DNA of 45,343 bases from Streptococcus mitis (GTDB taxonomy: Bacteria > Bacillota > Bacilli > Lactobacillales > Streptococcaceae): the NCBI RefSeq assembly GCF_946190065.1, contig NZ_CAMHZD010000019.1:1-45343 (forward strand). Direction: 5' to 3'. Shown here piece after piece: positions 8,697 to 17,635 of this stretch. The position numbers and the translations under genes were made by a program. Numbering within the stretch: the stretch's first letter is position 1; the number at the start of each line of letters is the position of its first letter. A model generated the notes under the pieces. It was not told the origin of the DNA. It did no database searches and saw nothing but the letters and a program-made list of their open reading frames with translations.

Positions 8697-10153
8697 TCTT
8701 CTTCTCCTTCGCCGAGGGCTTCCTTGCGCATCTTGTCAATCAAGTCCATCTTATCTTGCCATACATCACGCGCCAAATCCACTGGATAGTGTTGCGGATT
8801 GAGCACGCGCTTGTACTCATCCCAAAGCTTGTCAAATTCCTTACGAGCATAATCCTGAATCTCAGTCAAGCTAGGCAAGTTGTAAGTCAATTTCCCATCT
8901 TTAAAAATATCCACCAAGAGAGGAACTGCGTCAAAATTACGAACGGTCTTCTTGATGTATGTATAAGTCGGATGGAACATCTTGATTTCTGTCATGCTGG
9001 AAACATCAACACCATCATAGGTTATGTAGTCGCCTTCTGACTTGCCTTTTTCACGACTAGTAATGCGCCACACCTGCTTCTTACCTGGCGTAGACACTTT
9101 TTCGGCATTATTTGACAGCTTGATGGTATTGCGCATCTGGCCATTTTCATCTTCGATTGCAACAATCTTATAAACTGCCCCAAGAGCTGGCTGGTCATAG
9201 GCTGTAATCAGCTTAGTTCCTACACCCCAGACATCAATCTTGGCCTTTTGCATCTTGAGGTTGAGGATAGTATTTTCATCTAGGTCATTTGAAGCATAAA
9301 TCTTAGCCTCTGTAAATCCAGCCTCGTCCAGTTGCTGACGGACTGTCTTGGAAATGTAGGCAATATCCCCAGAGTCAATTCGAACACCCATAAAGTTAAT
9401 CTGGTCGCCCAGCTCACGCGCCACCTGAATGGCAGCTGGCACACCGATGCGAAGGGTGTCATAGGTATCCACAAGAAAGACACAATTTTTGTGAGTCGTA
9501 GCATAAGCCTTAAAAGCCTCATAGTCATTTCCATAAACCTGTACCAAAGAATGGGCATGGGTCCCCAAGACAGGAATGTCAAAGAGTTTACCCGCACGCA
9601 CGTTGCTAGTTCCATTAGCACCACCAATCACCGCTGCGCGTGTTCCCCAGATAGCCGCATCCATTTCTTGCGCCCGACGTGTCCCAAACTCCATCAAAGG
9701 TTCATCTTCGATGACCGAACGAATACGAGCTGCCTTAGTAGCCACCAAGGTCTGGTAGTTGACAATGTTCAAAAGAGCCGTTTCGACCAATTGACATTGG
9801 GCTAGAGGACCTTCCACCTGCACAATCGGTTCATTAGCAAAAACCAAATCCCCTTCTTGGGCAGAACGAACTGTCAACTCCAACTTGAAATTGCGGAGGT
9901 AGTCCAAGAATGCCCCATGATAACCAAGCGACTCCAAATAGGCGATATCACTATCTGAAAAACGCAACTCTTCAAGATAATTCACAATTCTTTCCAAACC
10001 AGCAAAAACCGCATAGCCGTTCTTAAAAGGCTGTTGGCGGAAATAAACCTCAAAAACTGCCTTCTTATTGTGAATCCCTTGGTCAAAGTAAACCTGCATC
10101 ATGTTAATCTGGTACAAGTCCGTGTGCAATGTCAAACTATCATCTGGATACAT
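8693..10153 (-). CDS. pncB: Nicotinate phosphoribosyltransferase
   Basis: A 486-residue enzyme making nicotinate mononucleotide from nicotinic acid and PRPP, the first step of Preiss-Handler salvage; nadE supplies the last. It has an N-terminal [49 protein letters not shown] and GVRIDSGDI motifs. The length fits the Gram-positive long form. It is preceded by an 80-base leader with a strong inverted repeat. Confidence 0.96.
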   Translation of the reverse strand: MYPDDSLTLHTDLYQINMMQVYFDQGIHNKKAVFEVYFRQQPFKNGYAVFAGLERIVNYLEELRFSDSDIAYLESLGYHGAFLDYLRNFKLELTVRSAQEGDLVFANEPIVQVEGPLAQCQLVETALLNIVNYQTLVATKAARIRSVIEDEPLMEFGTRRAQEMDAAIWGTRAAVIGGANGTSNVRAGKLFDIPVLGTHAHSLVQVYGNDYEAFKAYATTHKNCVFLVDTYDTLRIGVPAAIQVARELGDQINFMGVRIDSGDIAYISKTVRQQLDEAGFTEAKIYASNDLDENTILNLKMQKAKIDVWGVGTKLITAYDQPALGAVYKIVAIEDENGQMRNTIKLSNNAEKVSTPGKKQVWRITSREKGKSEGDYITYDGVDVSSMTEIKMFHPTYTYIKKTVRNFDAVPLLVDIFKDGKLTYNLPSLTEIQDYARKEFDKLWDEYKRVLNPQHYPVDLARDVWQDKMDLIDKMRKEALGEGEEE

Positions 10154-10177
10154 ACTTTTCCTACTTCCTTAGCTAGA

Positions 10178-10211
10178 AATACATGAAAATTTTCAAGAAC
10201 TTTCATGTATT
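10178..10211 (-). promoter_or_regulatory. Leader inverted repeat of pncB-nadE
   Basis: Perfect 11-bp arms AATACATGAAA/TTTCATGTATT separated by 12 bases lie between a TATAAT -10 (10228-10233) and the pncB start. No U-run follows, so this is not a terminator. An operator or an mRNA-stabilising hairpin are both possible. Confidence 0.6.
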
Positions 10212-10268
10212 CCAATAAATTAGTACTATTATATCACATTTTAGCTGGATTGAGAAAAGAGTAACAAG

Positions 10269-10757
10269 CTATTCACCACTCTCCAGTTCATCCATGTCTT
10301 GTTCAAACTTTTTCTGAGCCCATTCGCCATAGCTCTTAAGACCAAGATTGCCAATAAAGACCCAGGGAAGGTAAATGACATAAGTAATGACCCAAGCAGA
10401 TAGGTATTTAACGTTCAAAGGATTGTGCTGATAAATTTCTATGTTGAATTGATAATTCTGCAACATCAATAGAGTTGTAATCGCCAAGGTTAGGAAAAAA
10501 CAACCCAAAATTGTAAAATGAAAACGACTATAGTAGGTCACTCCCAGATAACGGGCACGATTGAAAAAGAAGAAAATTCCTACTATCAGAGTATAGACTA
10601 GAAAATTCGGATTAAAAATAGATGGAGCCAATACAGCCACCAAATAGCTTAGAAGCACAAGCCCAATGAAGAGGGTAAAGGATTCTGCCCCAGCTTTATT
10701 GATTAGTTGTTCTTCTCTTTCGTCAAGTAATTGATAATGAATGAATTTATTTACCAT
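10269..10757 (-). CDS. Membrane protein paired with an XRE regulator
   Basis: A 162-residue protein I cannot name. It begins with a charged cytoplasmic stretch (YQLLDEREEQLINKAGAESF) and has about four hydrophobic helices: about 28-46, 50-66, 81-100 and 122-140. Its N-terminus resembles small integral proteins encoded next to XRE regulators in Firmicutes (DUF3169/DUF6773-like). Its start overlaps the stop of the XRE gene by 11 bases, so the pair is co-translated and probably works together, perhaps as sensor/anti-regulator and regulator. Function is unknown. Confidence 0.7.
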   Translation of the reverse strand: MVNKFIHYQLLDEREEQLINKAGAESFTLFIGLVLLSYLVAVLAPSIFNPNFLVYTLIVGIFFFFNRARYLGVTYYSRFHFTILGCFFLTLAITTLLMLQNYQFNIEIYQHNPLNVKYLSAWVITYVIYLPWVFIGNLGLKSYGEWAQKKFEQDMDELESGE

Positions 10758-10956
10758 CTTCTTCCTCCCAAAATAGTTGGTCTAGGGTTTTCCCTAAACA
10801 TCTGCAAATAGACTGGCAGAGTGAGAGACTGGGATTGTATTTCCCCGCCTCTATCAAACCAATAGTCTGGCGCGTCACCCCAACAGCCTCTGCCAGTTGA
10901 CCTTGTGTTAAATCAAGCTCTACACGAGCTAATTTTAATTTTAAATTTTTAGCCAC
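10747..10956 (-). CDS. Small XRE-family transcriptional regulator
   Basis: A 69-residue single-domain Cro/C1-type HTH protein (LTQGQLAEAVGVTRQTIGLIEAGKYNPSLSLCQSICRCLGKTLDQLFW), typical of compact autoregulators. I choose the GTG at 10956: AGGAGG sits exactly 6 bases before it. The in-frame ATG at 10962 directly abuts the SD and cannot use it. The gene is coupled to the downstream membrane protein gene. Confidence 0.85.
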   Translation of the reverse strand: MAKNLKLKLARVELDLTQGQLAEAVGVTRQTIGLIEAGKYNPSLSLCQSICRCLGKTLDQLFWEEEDGK

Positions 10957-10986
10957 CTGCATCCTCCTTATAGTTTTAATACTCAT

Positions 10987-11340
10987 CTACTCTTAAAAAA
11001 TCCAAAACCAACACAAGCTGTCAGCTATTTATTATAACCTCATTAATTAGCACTCCAATATTATCTTCAGCCTAAAATCAGTATGTTAGATTGTTTGAAA
11101 TAAACTCCCTAGCTGGCTATTTGATTTTTTGTTTAGTATTAGCTTTAGTAGGGTCTTTTAAACGAGTTTTGATTGCTTGTATTTCTTGTTTAATTTAGTT
11201 GCTTTCATATCACTATTATATAATGCTTTTGGAAATGAGTCTAGCATAAGACAAAAACGTGTACACAGCAAGAGCAGGAGCATAGCAAGATGACTGATTT
11301 TTTGCTGGATTTTAAGTCTGCAAAATAATACTAAACGAAA
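10987..11340. other. Gene-free AT-rich stretch with a possible decayed reading frame
   Basis: No intact gene is seen. On the minus strand, 11117-11195 reads IKQEIQAIKTRLKDPTKANTKQ followed by a stop. That looks like the C-terminus of a lost small protein but has no start. The stretch separates the XRE pair from the AT-rich ABC transporter. Confidence 0.35.
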
Positions 11341-12069
11341 CTAAAATGAATACTCCTTACTTTTCTTGAGAGTGAAAAAATACAATAAAATGATTGTAGT
11401 GATTACCACAAGATACTGACTAATAGACATCGTATTTGAAGCAACAAATACAGGTAAGGAATAAAAAGGAAGAAGTTCAATTGCTTTGATAAACAAATCA
11501 TTACTAGTATTCATCATAATCGTATTTAATATATTAGGGATAAAGAGTAGTAAAGCTACTAAAATACCAAATACCAAGCCACTTTTCAATTTGTATAAAT
11601 AGAAAATGTAAGATAATAGAAAATAAAATAGGACTAACAAAATTGTATTGACTACAATGACTGCTATAAAATTTAATCCTAAAGCACCTGGAACACCCAA
11701 TTTACTTACGATGACTAGTAACAAAATGCCATTCAAAGCATAAATAATGGAAACTGAGATGGCATATAGAAAATTGGACAAGACGTAAATCATCCGATTT
11801 TTCTGTTGATTATAAAATAAACTTATCGTATTGTGGGAAAAATCCCTGCTAATAATTCGGTTAGCATGTATAACAGCCATTAACATACCGAGCATAGCAT
11901 AAAAGTTTGAAATATGCTTAATACCAAGCGATGTCCCTTGAGTCTTTAAAATAAAGAATGTAACCAGTAGCGGCGGTATAAACGAGATAATCAAACAAAG
12001 ATATATTACGCCTGATGAATATAAATCCCTTATATTTTCCTTAAGAAAATTCAATTTATTTAATTTCAT
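11341..12069 (-). CDS. ABC-2 type transporter permease
   Basis: A 242-residue protein with about six hydrophobic helices and short loops, lying 15 bases after the ATPase gene, so it is its permease. The family (ABC-2/CcmB-like exporters) includes lantibiotic-immunity, drug and peptide exporters; the substrate is not evident. Codons are strongly A/T-ending and visibly more AT-rich than neighbours, consistent with horizontal acquisition. Confidence 0.8.
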   Translation of the reverse strand: MKLNKLNFLKENIRDLYSSGVIYLCLIISFIPPLLVTFFILKTQGTSLGIKHISNFYAMLGMLMAVIHANRIISRDFSHNTISLFYNQQKNRMIYVLSNFLYAISVSIIYALNGILLLVIVSKLGVPGALGLNFIAVIVVNTILLVLFYFLLSYIFYLYKLKSGLVFGILVALLLFIPNILNTIMMNTSNDLFIKAIELLPFYSLPVFVASNTMSISQYLVVITTIILLYFFTLKKSKEYSF

Positions 12070-12084
12070 GATTATAACCTTCCT

Positions 12085-12930
12085 TTATTTTGAACGATTT
12101 AGATAAATATCTTTAAGCGTCTCTTTTTTAGTTTCAAAATCAACTACTTTAATAGAATTTTCGTTAAAAAATTTAAAAAGCTCACTACTTTGAATATTCC
12201 CAGACATAGTAATTCTCAGTCCCTCTTCCTGAACAATATCCCCAAATTCTTGTTTAGTAATGAAAATGTCTTTATCTGTAGCTGATGAAAAAGCTATCTC
12301 AAACAAGCAATTATGACTATCTTTTCCTACTTTTTGGAATATCAAAAGCCCATTCTCCAAGAAAAGAACCCTCTCACAAATTTCTTCAATATCTTCTAAT
12401 TTATGACTTGATATTAAAATTCCCACATTTTCATGTAAAGCTAAATTTTTTAGAGCCGCTAAAACTATTTGTGATGATTCAATATCTAAACCATTAGTCG
12501 GTTCATCTAAAATCAATATATCAGGTTCCGAAACGAGAGTTAGAAGCAAAGCTAATTTTTGTTTTGTACCCAAAGAATAGGTCTTTACTTTTTTATTAAT
12601 AGACTGAGTCAAATCTAACTCTTGAATCAAACTCCCAAATCTTTCTTGATTGTAGTCAACACCATATAAATTTGCCAGATATTTTAAATTCTCTAAACCT
12701 GTTTTAGATAAAAATAATTTTGGTTCTTCGATTAAATACCCAACATTATCACTACTTATAATATTCCCTGCAGTCGGTTGATTATTCTGAACAAGAATTT
12801 TCATCAATGTACTCTTACCAACTCCGTTTCTCCCTACTAGACCAACAATTTCACCCTTATTAAGTACGAAATTTATATCTTTGAGAATGGTTGAATGACC
12901 ATAATGCTTACTTACATTTATAACTTCCAT
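12085..12930 (-). CDS. ABC transporter ATP-binding protein
   Basis: A 281-residue ATPase: Walker A GRNGVGKST (about 33-41), signature YSLGTKQK (a degenerate LSGGQ), Walker B DILILDEPTNGLD and H-loop ISSHKLED, then a C-terminal extension of about 80 residues. It is of the CcmA/BcrA type found with ABC-2 permeases in bacteriocin-immunity or antibiotic export. It forms a two-gene unit with the permease and is AT-rich. Confidence 0.9.
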   Translation of the reverse strand: MEVINVSKHYGHSTILKDINFVLNKGEIVGLVGRNGVGKSTLMKILVQNNQPTAGNIISSDNVGYLIEEPKLFLSKTGLENLKYLANLYGVDYNQERFGSLIQELDLTQSINKKVKTYSLGTKQKLALLLTLVSEPDILILDEPTNGLDIESSQIVLAALKNLALHENVGILISSHKLEDIEEICERVLFLENGLLIFQKVGKDSHNCLFEIAFSSATDKDIFITKQEFGDIVQEEGLRITMSGNIQSSELFKFFNENSIKVVDFETKKETLKDIYLNRSK

Positions 12931-13009
12931 TTTTTATTCCTCCATTAATATTCTTGGTTTTCTCTTTGATTCTCATTAATTTTAAAAAGTTGCGCCTCTT
13001 TTCAACATT

Positions 13010-13037
13010 ATTATATCATATATCTAACCTAATGCAA
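13010..13037 (-). promoter_or_regulatory. Promoter of the AT-rich ABC transporter
   Basis: On the minus strand: -35 TTGCAT (13032-13037), 16-bp spacer, -10 TATAAT (13010-13015). Confidence 0.6.
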
Positions 13038-13073
13038 TATATAAATGTCATTTTGTAAAATTTTATTAACAAA

Positions 13074-13102
13074 AAAATCTCTACCATAAAAAATAGAGAG
13101 TG
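13074..13102 (-). terminator. Terminator after the HAD remnant
   Basis: On the minus strand: stem CTCTA/TAGAG with an AT-rich loop, followed by TTTTTTT. Confidence 0.65.
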
Positions 13103-13108
13103 TTGAAT

Positions 13109-13305
13109 CTAAATATATGATTTCAAAATTTCGACGACATCACTTCTTTTCTTAACCTGATAAGCCTTGATTCCCACCTTCTCAGCTGCGATTGCATTGT
13201 CTTCAATATCGTCTAGAAAGACACAATTTGTAGGATTTAACTGGTATTTATCGAGAATCCCCTTCATACTTATGTCAAGAACCCCTCTTTGCCTTATGCT
13301 TTCAT
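13109..13305 (-). pseudogene. Internally deleted HAD-family phosphatase
   Basis: The minus strand carries AAGGAG, then ATGAAAGC (a normal HAD-like beginning, MKA), immediately followed out of frame by a C-terminal HAD segment: LDKYQLNPTNCVFLDDIEDNAIAAEKVGIKAYQVKKRSDVVEILKSYI and a stop. The motif-IV region with the paired acids (FLDDIEDN) is intact. Motifs I to III and the cap domain are missing, so about 400 bp has been lost. The remnant follows the stop of the GNAT gene by a few bases, so the original pair was an operon. Confidence 0.8.
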
Positions 13306-13312
13306 ATTCTCC

Positions 13313-13723
13313 TTACAGATTCTTTTGGTAATAATATCTTTGGCCAATGTAGGGATAGTCTTGCAAGGTAAAAACTTCCTTGTAGCCATGCTTCTGATAA
13401 AAGTCTGGTGCCTGGAACTGGTAAGTATTGACAAAGGCAAAACGACAGTTTCGATTCTTAGCTTCACTTTCTACCTGCTTCAATAGTTTTGAACCGATTC
13501 CTTGCCCTCGCAATTCCTCTTTTACAAACAAATACTCGATTTCTAGCCAATTTCCAAAAGTCTCTGCTATCAAACCTGCCAGGAGATTACCCTTTTCATC
13601 TTCTACATAAAGATTAAGTGGCACACTTTCAGCCTCTTCTCTTTTGGAACGGTTATAAGCACGAATCAAATTCCCAATTTCTTGCGCCTTCTGGGATTCC
13701 TTATTTTCCATTCTAAAGTACAT
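13313..13723 (-). CDS. GNAT acetyltransferase
   Basis: A 136-residue protein with a complete GNAT fold: EIEYLFVKEELRGQGIGSKLLKQVESEAKNR holds the acetyl-CoA pyrophosphate loop (RGQGIG), and the C-terminal FYQKHGYKEVFTLQDYP is typical of small-molecule acetyltransferases. GAGGAGG lies 5 bases before the ATG. The substrate is unknown. It was formerly followed by a HAD phosphatase gene that is now a remnant. Confidence 0.85.
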   Translation of the reverse strand: MYFRMENKESQKAQEIGNLIRAYNRSKREEAESVPLNLYVEDEKGNLLAGLIAETFGNWLEIEYLFVKEELRGQGIGSKLLKQVESEAKNRNCRFAFVNTYQFQAPDFYQKHGYKEVFTLQDYPYIGQRYYYQKNL

Positions 13724-13788
13724 CCAAACCTCCTCGAAAACTGATACAGCTTGATTATAGTCTTATTTCAATGGACTGTCAAACTAGC

Positions 13789-13817
13789 AAAAACTCATCA
13801 AGCTAAGTTGATGAGTT
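13789..13817 (-). terminator. Terminator after the amino acid permease
   Basis: Stem AACTCATCAA/TTGATGAGTT with a short loop, then TTTTTGC on the minus strand. Confidence 0.85.
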
Positions 13818-13823
13818 CCAAAT

Positions 13824-15188
13824 CTACTTTCTAAATTTCCACTGGCTATAAATCCCAAAACCGATAATCCAGATAGCTGATCCGATTGCTCCTACAAATG
13901 TAGACTCTTGTAGAAAGAGAGTTACAAAGACAAAGGCAAAGAAGAGCATGGTTAAAGGATTTAGGAAACGATAGTGGGGCATGAGATAGCCATCCGCCAT
14001 AAAGTCTGGTGACTTGCGGTATTTAAGGTGAGCCACCATAATCAAGATATAAATGGCGATATAGACACCTGATGATGATGCCGTAATCAAGGCAAAGGCA
14101 TCCGAAACTCCTGGCAAGACGTTGATAAAGGCTGCTAGGGCAATCAAAATTGCTGAAGCGATGATGGCATTTTGTGGCACATTATGACGAGAAAGGGTAT
14201 CAGCCTTAATCGCCTTGAGGAAGCGATTTGGTGAATCATGGGCAATCTGGTATAAATGACGGCCTGTTGAATAAAGGGTTGAGTTAAGAGCAGATGCTGC
14301 TGACGTCAAAACGACGAAGTTAATCAAGGCCGCTGCCCACTTGATACCTGCCAATTCAAACACCGTAACAAAGGGAGAATCAGCCGATGCAAGTTCACGC
14401 CAAGGAATAATGGACATAATGGCTAAGAGAGCTCCACCATAGAAAAATACGATACGCAAAGGAATTTCCTTAACAGCTTTTGGCAAGACCTGACGTGGAT
14501 TTTTGGTTTCAGAAGTCGTTACCCCGATAAACTCAATCATGAGGTAGGCAAAGAAAACCATCTGGAAGGCCATGACAAAGTTTACTCCACCATTTGGGAA
14601 TAGGGAGAAATTGTCGGCGATATTAGCCAAACTTGCTACTCCATGAGGTGTCTTAAAGCCTGTCAAGACCATAAAGACTCCTGTGGCAATCATAGCTAAA
14701 ATAGCCACAATCTTGACCATCGCAAACCAAAACTCAACTTCCCCAAAGAGCTTAACCGCAATCAGATTAACCAAGGCTAGAATTGTCAAAAATCCAATCT
14801 CAATCATCCAACTCGGCCAGCTAGGAAACCAAAACTGAACATAGTGAGAGATAGCTGTGATTTCCGCCATACCGATAAAGACAACGGATAGCCAGTAAGA
14901 CCAAACTGAGAAATAGCCCCAGCCCTTACCCAAATGGCGCGTGATAAAGTTGATAAAGGTATGTTGCTCAGGGTCTTGGTAGAGCATTTCCCCAACCGCA
15001 CGCATCATGAGGAACATAAAAGCCCCAGTAATCATATAAATCAGTACAATGGACGGACCTGTTAGGCTAATTGAGCGACCCGCTCCCAAAAAGAGTCCTG
15101 TTCCGATTGTTCCGGCGATGGCCATAACCTGTACGTGACGATTAGTTAAACCACGCTCCATCTTATTTTTTTTCTTCTTTGAACTCAT
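13824..15188 (-). CDS. APC-family amino acid permease (AapA/proline-specific-permease type)
   Basis: A 454-residue protein with about 12 membrane helices. It opens with ERGLTNRHVQVMAIAGTIGTGLFLGAGRSI, the consensus amino acid transport signature of the AAT subfamily, and carries FIGVTTSETKNP and PQNAIIASAILI. It is expected to import amino acids by proton symport; the specific substrate is unclear (D-Ala/Gly/Ser/Pro types are close). Single gene, with terminators on both sides. Confidence 0.9.
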   Translation of the reverse strand: MSSKKKKNKMERGLTNRHVQVMAIAGTIGTGLFLGAGRSISLTGPSIVLIYMITGAFMFLMMRAVGEMLYQDPEQHTFINFITRHLGKGWGYFSVWSYWLSVVFIGMAEITAISHYVQFWFPSWPSWMIEIGFLTILALVNLIAVKLFGEVEFWFAMVKIVAILAMIATGVFMVLTGFKTPHGVASLANIADNFSLFPNGGVNFVMAFQMVFFAYLMIEFIGVTTSETKNPRQVLPKAVKEIPLRIVFFYGGALLAIMSIIPWRELASADSPFVTVFELAGIKWAAALINFVVLTSAASALNSTLYSTGRHLYQIAHDSPNRFLKAIKADTLSRHNVPQNAIIASAILIALAAFINVLPGVSDAFALITASSSGVYIAIYILIMVAHLKYRKSPDFMADGYLMPHYRFLNPLTMLFFAFVFVTLFLQESTFVGAIGSAIWIIGFGIYSQWKFRK

Positions 15189-15215
15189 ATAGTCTCCAAT
15201 TCAATTTAAAATGGA

Positions 15216-15259
15216 AAAAGGAGTGAGTGAAGCGCACTGCCTCCCCACTCCTTTTTTTG
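15216..15259. terminator. Terminator between greA and the permease
   Basis: GGAGTG/CACTCC stem with a long, partly paired loop, flanked by A7 and T-runs on both sides. It serves greA on the minus strand. Confidence 0.7.
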
Positions 15260-15261
15260 TT

Positions 15262-15744
15262 TTAGGCTGTTTTTTCAACCTTCAAGATTTTTACATCATA
15301 GCTACCAACAGGTGTTTCAATAGTTGCTGTGTCACCTGTTTTCTTACCAATCAAAGCTTGTCCAATTGGGCTTTCATTTGAAACCTTACCTGCAAAAGCA
15401 TCTGCACCAGCTGAACCTACGATAATATAAACTTCTTCTTCGTCCTCACCAATTTCTTGGATAGTGACTGTTTTACCAATCGCTACTTCATCTTGGGCAA
15501 CTGAGTCGCTATTGACGATTTCAGCATAACGGATTTTTGTTTCCAAGCTAGAGATTTGTCCTTCAACAAAGGCTTGTTCATCCTTAGCTGCTTCGTACTC
15601 ACTGTTTTCAGAAAGGTCACCGTATGAACGGGCAATCTTAATGCGTTCTACCACTTCTGGACGGCGGACCAATTTCAATTCTTCTAATTCTTTTTCAAGT
15701 TTTTCCTTTTCCGCAAGGGTCATAGGATATGTTTTTTCTGCCAT
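15262..15744 (-). CDS. greA: Transcription elongation factor GreA
   Basis: A 160-residue factor that stimulates transcript cleavage in backtracked RNA polymerase. It has an N-terminal coiled coil ([48 protein letters not shown]), with acidic tip residues in DLSENSEY, and a C-terminal FKBP-like domain ending [23 protein letters not shown]. The ATG at 15744 with AAGGA upstream is used; a TTG three codons earlier is less likely. It follows mltG by 60 bp. Confidence 0.97.
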   Translation of the reverse strand: MAEKTYPMTLAEKEKLEKELEELKLVRRPEVVERIKIARSYGDLSENSEYEAAKDEQAFVEGQISSLETKIRYAEIVNSDSVAQDEVAIGKTVTIQEIGEDEEEVYIIVGSAGADAFAGKVSNESPIGQALIGKKTGDTATIETPVGSYDVKILKVEKTA

Positions 15745-15771
15745 TTTTCTCAACTTTCCTTCGATAGTATT

Positions 15772-15790
15772 GAATCTCTATCTGAGATTC
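15772..15790 (-). promoter_or_regulatory. Intercistronic hairpin between mltG and greA
   Basis: Perfect 7-bp stem GAATCTC/GAGATTC with a 5-base loop and no U-run. It could be a processing or partial attenuation element. Confidence 0.4.
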
Positions 15791-15804
15791 TCATTTTTGT
15801 AGTC

Positions 15805-17556
15805 TTAGTTTGAACTACTATTTTGAGTAAGCTTGCTATTGACGTGCTCAGCTACATTACGATCATGTTCTTCCTGTGTCACTGCGTAATAGACTTTACC
15901 ATCTGTAACATTGGCTACAAAGTAGAGGTTCTCACTCTTTGTTTGGTTGATACTTGCTTCAATCGCGTCCTTACTTGGACTATCCACTGGACCAGGCATC
16001 AAACCAGGTTTTGTATAAACATTGTATGGTGAATTAATCGATGTATCAATTCCAGCGTCATCTGCTAGGCTGATATTTTGGCCAAGTTTGCCTTGAGCAT
16101 ACAAGATTGCGATATTGCTTTGAAGTGGCATACCAAGGTTCAAACGATTGTAGAAGACACCTGCAATCAATTTACGATCTTCAGTCTTAGCACCTTCTTT
16201 TTCAACAAGTGAAGCAATTGTTAGCAATTCATTAACTGTCAAGTTCTTAGACTTAATTGCACTATAGTGCGGAGTCAAGGTCTTATCCATGGCTGCCAAC
16301 ATCTCATCAATCAAGCTTTCAATAGTCGTGCTTTCCTTGATAGAGTAGGTCGCTGGGAAAAGATAACCTTCCAAACGGTAACGAACTCCACTTTCTTTCG
16401 TTGGCAAGCTTTCGAGTAGGTTTGGATATTTAGCAACTTCTTGACTGATAAAGTTGTCATCTTGCACCTTAGCCAAGAAGGCTTCCGCTGTCAAAGGTTC
16501 TTTAAATTCACCTTGTAATTGGCCTACAGCTTGGGCAATTTGATCAATCGTATATCCTTCTGGAATGGTTAAATCAGCAAGTGAAGGTTCTTGAGGTTCA
16601 GGAGTACCACCTTTTTGTAGTTCCTTAATGATATCCTCTGTACTCATGCTCTTTTGCAAATTGTAATATCCAGCCTTCAAATCTGAATAATTCTTATATT
16701 TCGCATAGAAAGCAAAAATCACTCCGTGTTTAATCACACCAGCATTTTCAAGTGCTGATCCAATCTCTTGGACATTGGATCCTTCCGGGATTTGAACGGT
16801 TACATACTGCTTAGAATTAGCATCAACTGGTAATAAAGATGACTGAACATACTGATAACCGAAGTAACCACCTGCTGAAATCAGGGCAAGGAAAATCAGT
16901 AGTGAAATGAAGAAAGCCTTCAAATGTGATTTTTTCTTCTTAACTGGTTTAACTGTCTCACGGCGACTACGACGTGGAGTTTCAGTAACAACTTCAACAG
17001 CTTCCGATTCCGTAACTGGTTCTGGTTTTGCTACTTCTTTCTGAGGTTCTTTTTCAGCTTCAGTCTTATAAGAAACAGCTACTCTTGTTGGGATTTCATT
17101 AAATTCCTTCTCTACGTTTCTAGGACTAACAGGTCCTGGAGTTGGTCTTGATACTCCCTCCGCTGATGGAGTAGAAGGTCCTTCTTGACTCGGGTGACTA
17201 GGAGCAAGTGGAGCTTGTCTTACAGCCTCTTCCGCGGGAGAAGAAGGAACATCTTGACTGGGATGACTTGGAACAGTAAGAGTTTCTCTTTTTATCTCAT
17301 CTGCTGGAGAAGCTGGTAAATCTTGGCTGGGGTGAGTCGGCACGGTAGGAGCGTTTCTCATAATATCCTCTACAGCTGATAGAGAATCTTCCATCAAGTC
17401 TTCTATTGACTGATCATTTTTAGAAGAAAGTTGAGGTTTTATTGAAGCTAAATTAACTTCTTCCTGATCTTCTTCATGTTTTTTAACTCGTTCTAAATCA
17501 CGTAAAATCTGCTCTTTAAAGCTTAATTTTTCGTCTTCTCTTGACTTTTCACTCAA
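15805..17556 (-). CDS. mltG: Endolytic murein transglycosylase MltG with long cytoplasmic linker
   Basis: A 583-residue bitopic protein. Residues 1-200 are a cytoplasmic, disordered Pro/Ser/Glu-rich region with three 24-residue repeats built on PSHPSQ-PSSPAEE. Then comes a basic stretch, TM about 211-235, a LysM-like domain and the YceG catalytic domain, with the catalytic Glu in LVEKEGAKTEDRKLIAGVFYNRL. It cuts nascent glycan strands and sets their length at the midcell wall machinery. It starts with TTG at 17556: AGGAGG is 8 bases upstream and no better start is near. A TATAAT -10 lies at 17588-17593. Confidence 0.94.
   Translation of the reverse strand: MSEKSREDEKLSFKEQILRDLERVKKHEEDQEEVNLASIKPQLSSKNDQSIEDLMEDSLSAVEDIMRNAPTVPTHPSQDLPASPADEIKRETLTVPSHPSQDVPSSPAEEAVRQAPLAPSHPSQEGPSTPSAEGVSRPTPGPVSPRNVEKEFNEIPTRVAVSYKTEAEKEPQKEVAKPEPVTESEAVEVVTETPRRSRRETVKPVKKKKSHLKAFFISLLIFLALISAGGYFGYQYVQSSLLPVDANSKQYVTVQIPEGSNVQEIGSALENAGVIKHGVIFAFYAKYKNYSDLKAGYYNLQKSMSTEDIIKELQKGGTPEPQEPSLADLTIPEGYTIDQIAQAVGQLQGEFKEPLTAEAFLAKVQDDNFISQEVAKYPNLLESLPTKESGVRYRLEGYLFPATYSIKESTTIESLIDEMLAAMDKTLTPHYSAIKSKNLTVNELLTIASLVEKEGAKTEDRKLIAGVFYNRLNLGMPLQSNIAILYAQGKLGQNISLADDAGIDTSINSPYNVYTKPGLMPGPVDSPSKDAIEASINQTKSENLYFVANVTDGKVYYAVTQEEHDRNVAEHVNSKLTQNSSSN
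17140..17350 (-). repeat. Degenerate 72-bp repeats in the mltG linker
   Basis: Three in-frame units encode (T/S)HPSQ(D/E)xPxSPxxE motifs spaced 24 residues apart in the cytoplasmic linker. They are the only repeated part of the gene. Confidence 0.8.
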
Positions 17557-17635
17557 AAGTTTATCCTCCTCGTTGACAATCCATAATATTATATCTTAAA
17601 AACGAAAGAAAAGCAACCTAGCATGCTTTTCTGGC

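Noticed and set aside
9332-9805. Open frame of 157 codons on the plus strand
   Set aside because: It lies wholly antisense to pncB, has no recognisable domain and has no SD.
10154-10268. NiaR operator before pncB
   Set aside because: No sequence like the GTGT-ACA palindrome I remember for streptococcal NiaR was found; the visible inverted repeat has different arms.
10957-10986. Longer start of the XRE regulator
   Set aside because: The AGGAGG SD is inside this stretch, so a start upstream of it is not plausible. The GTG at 10956 has correct spacing.
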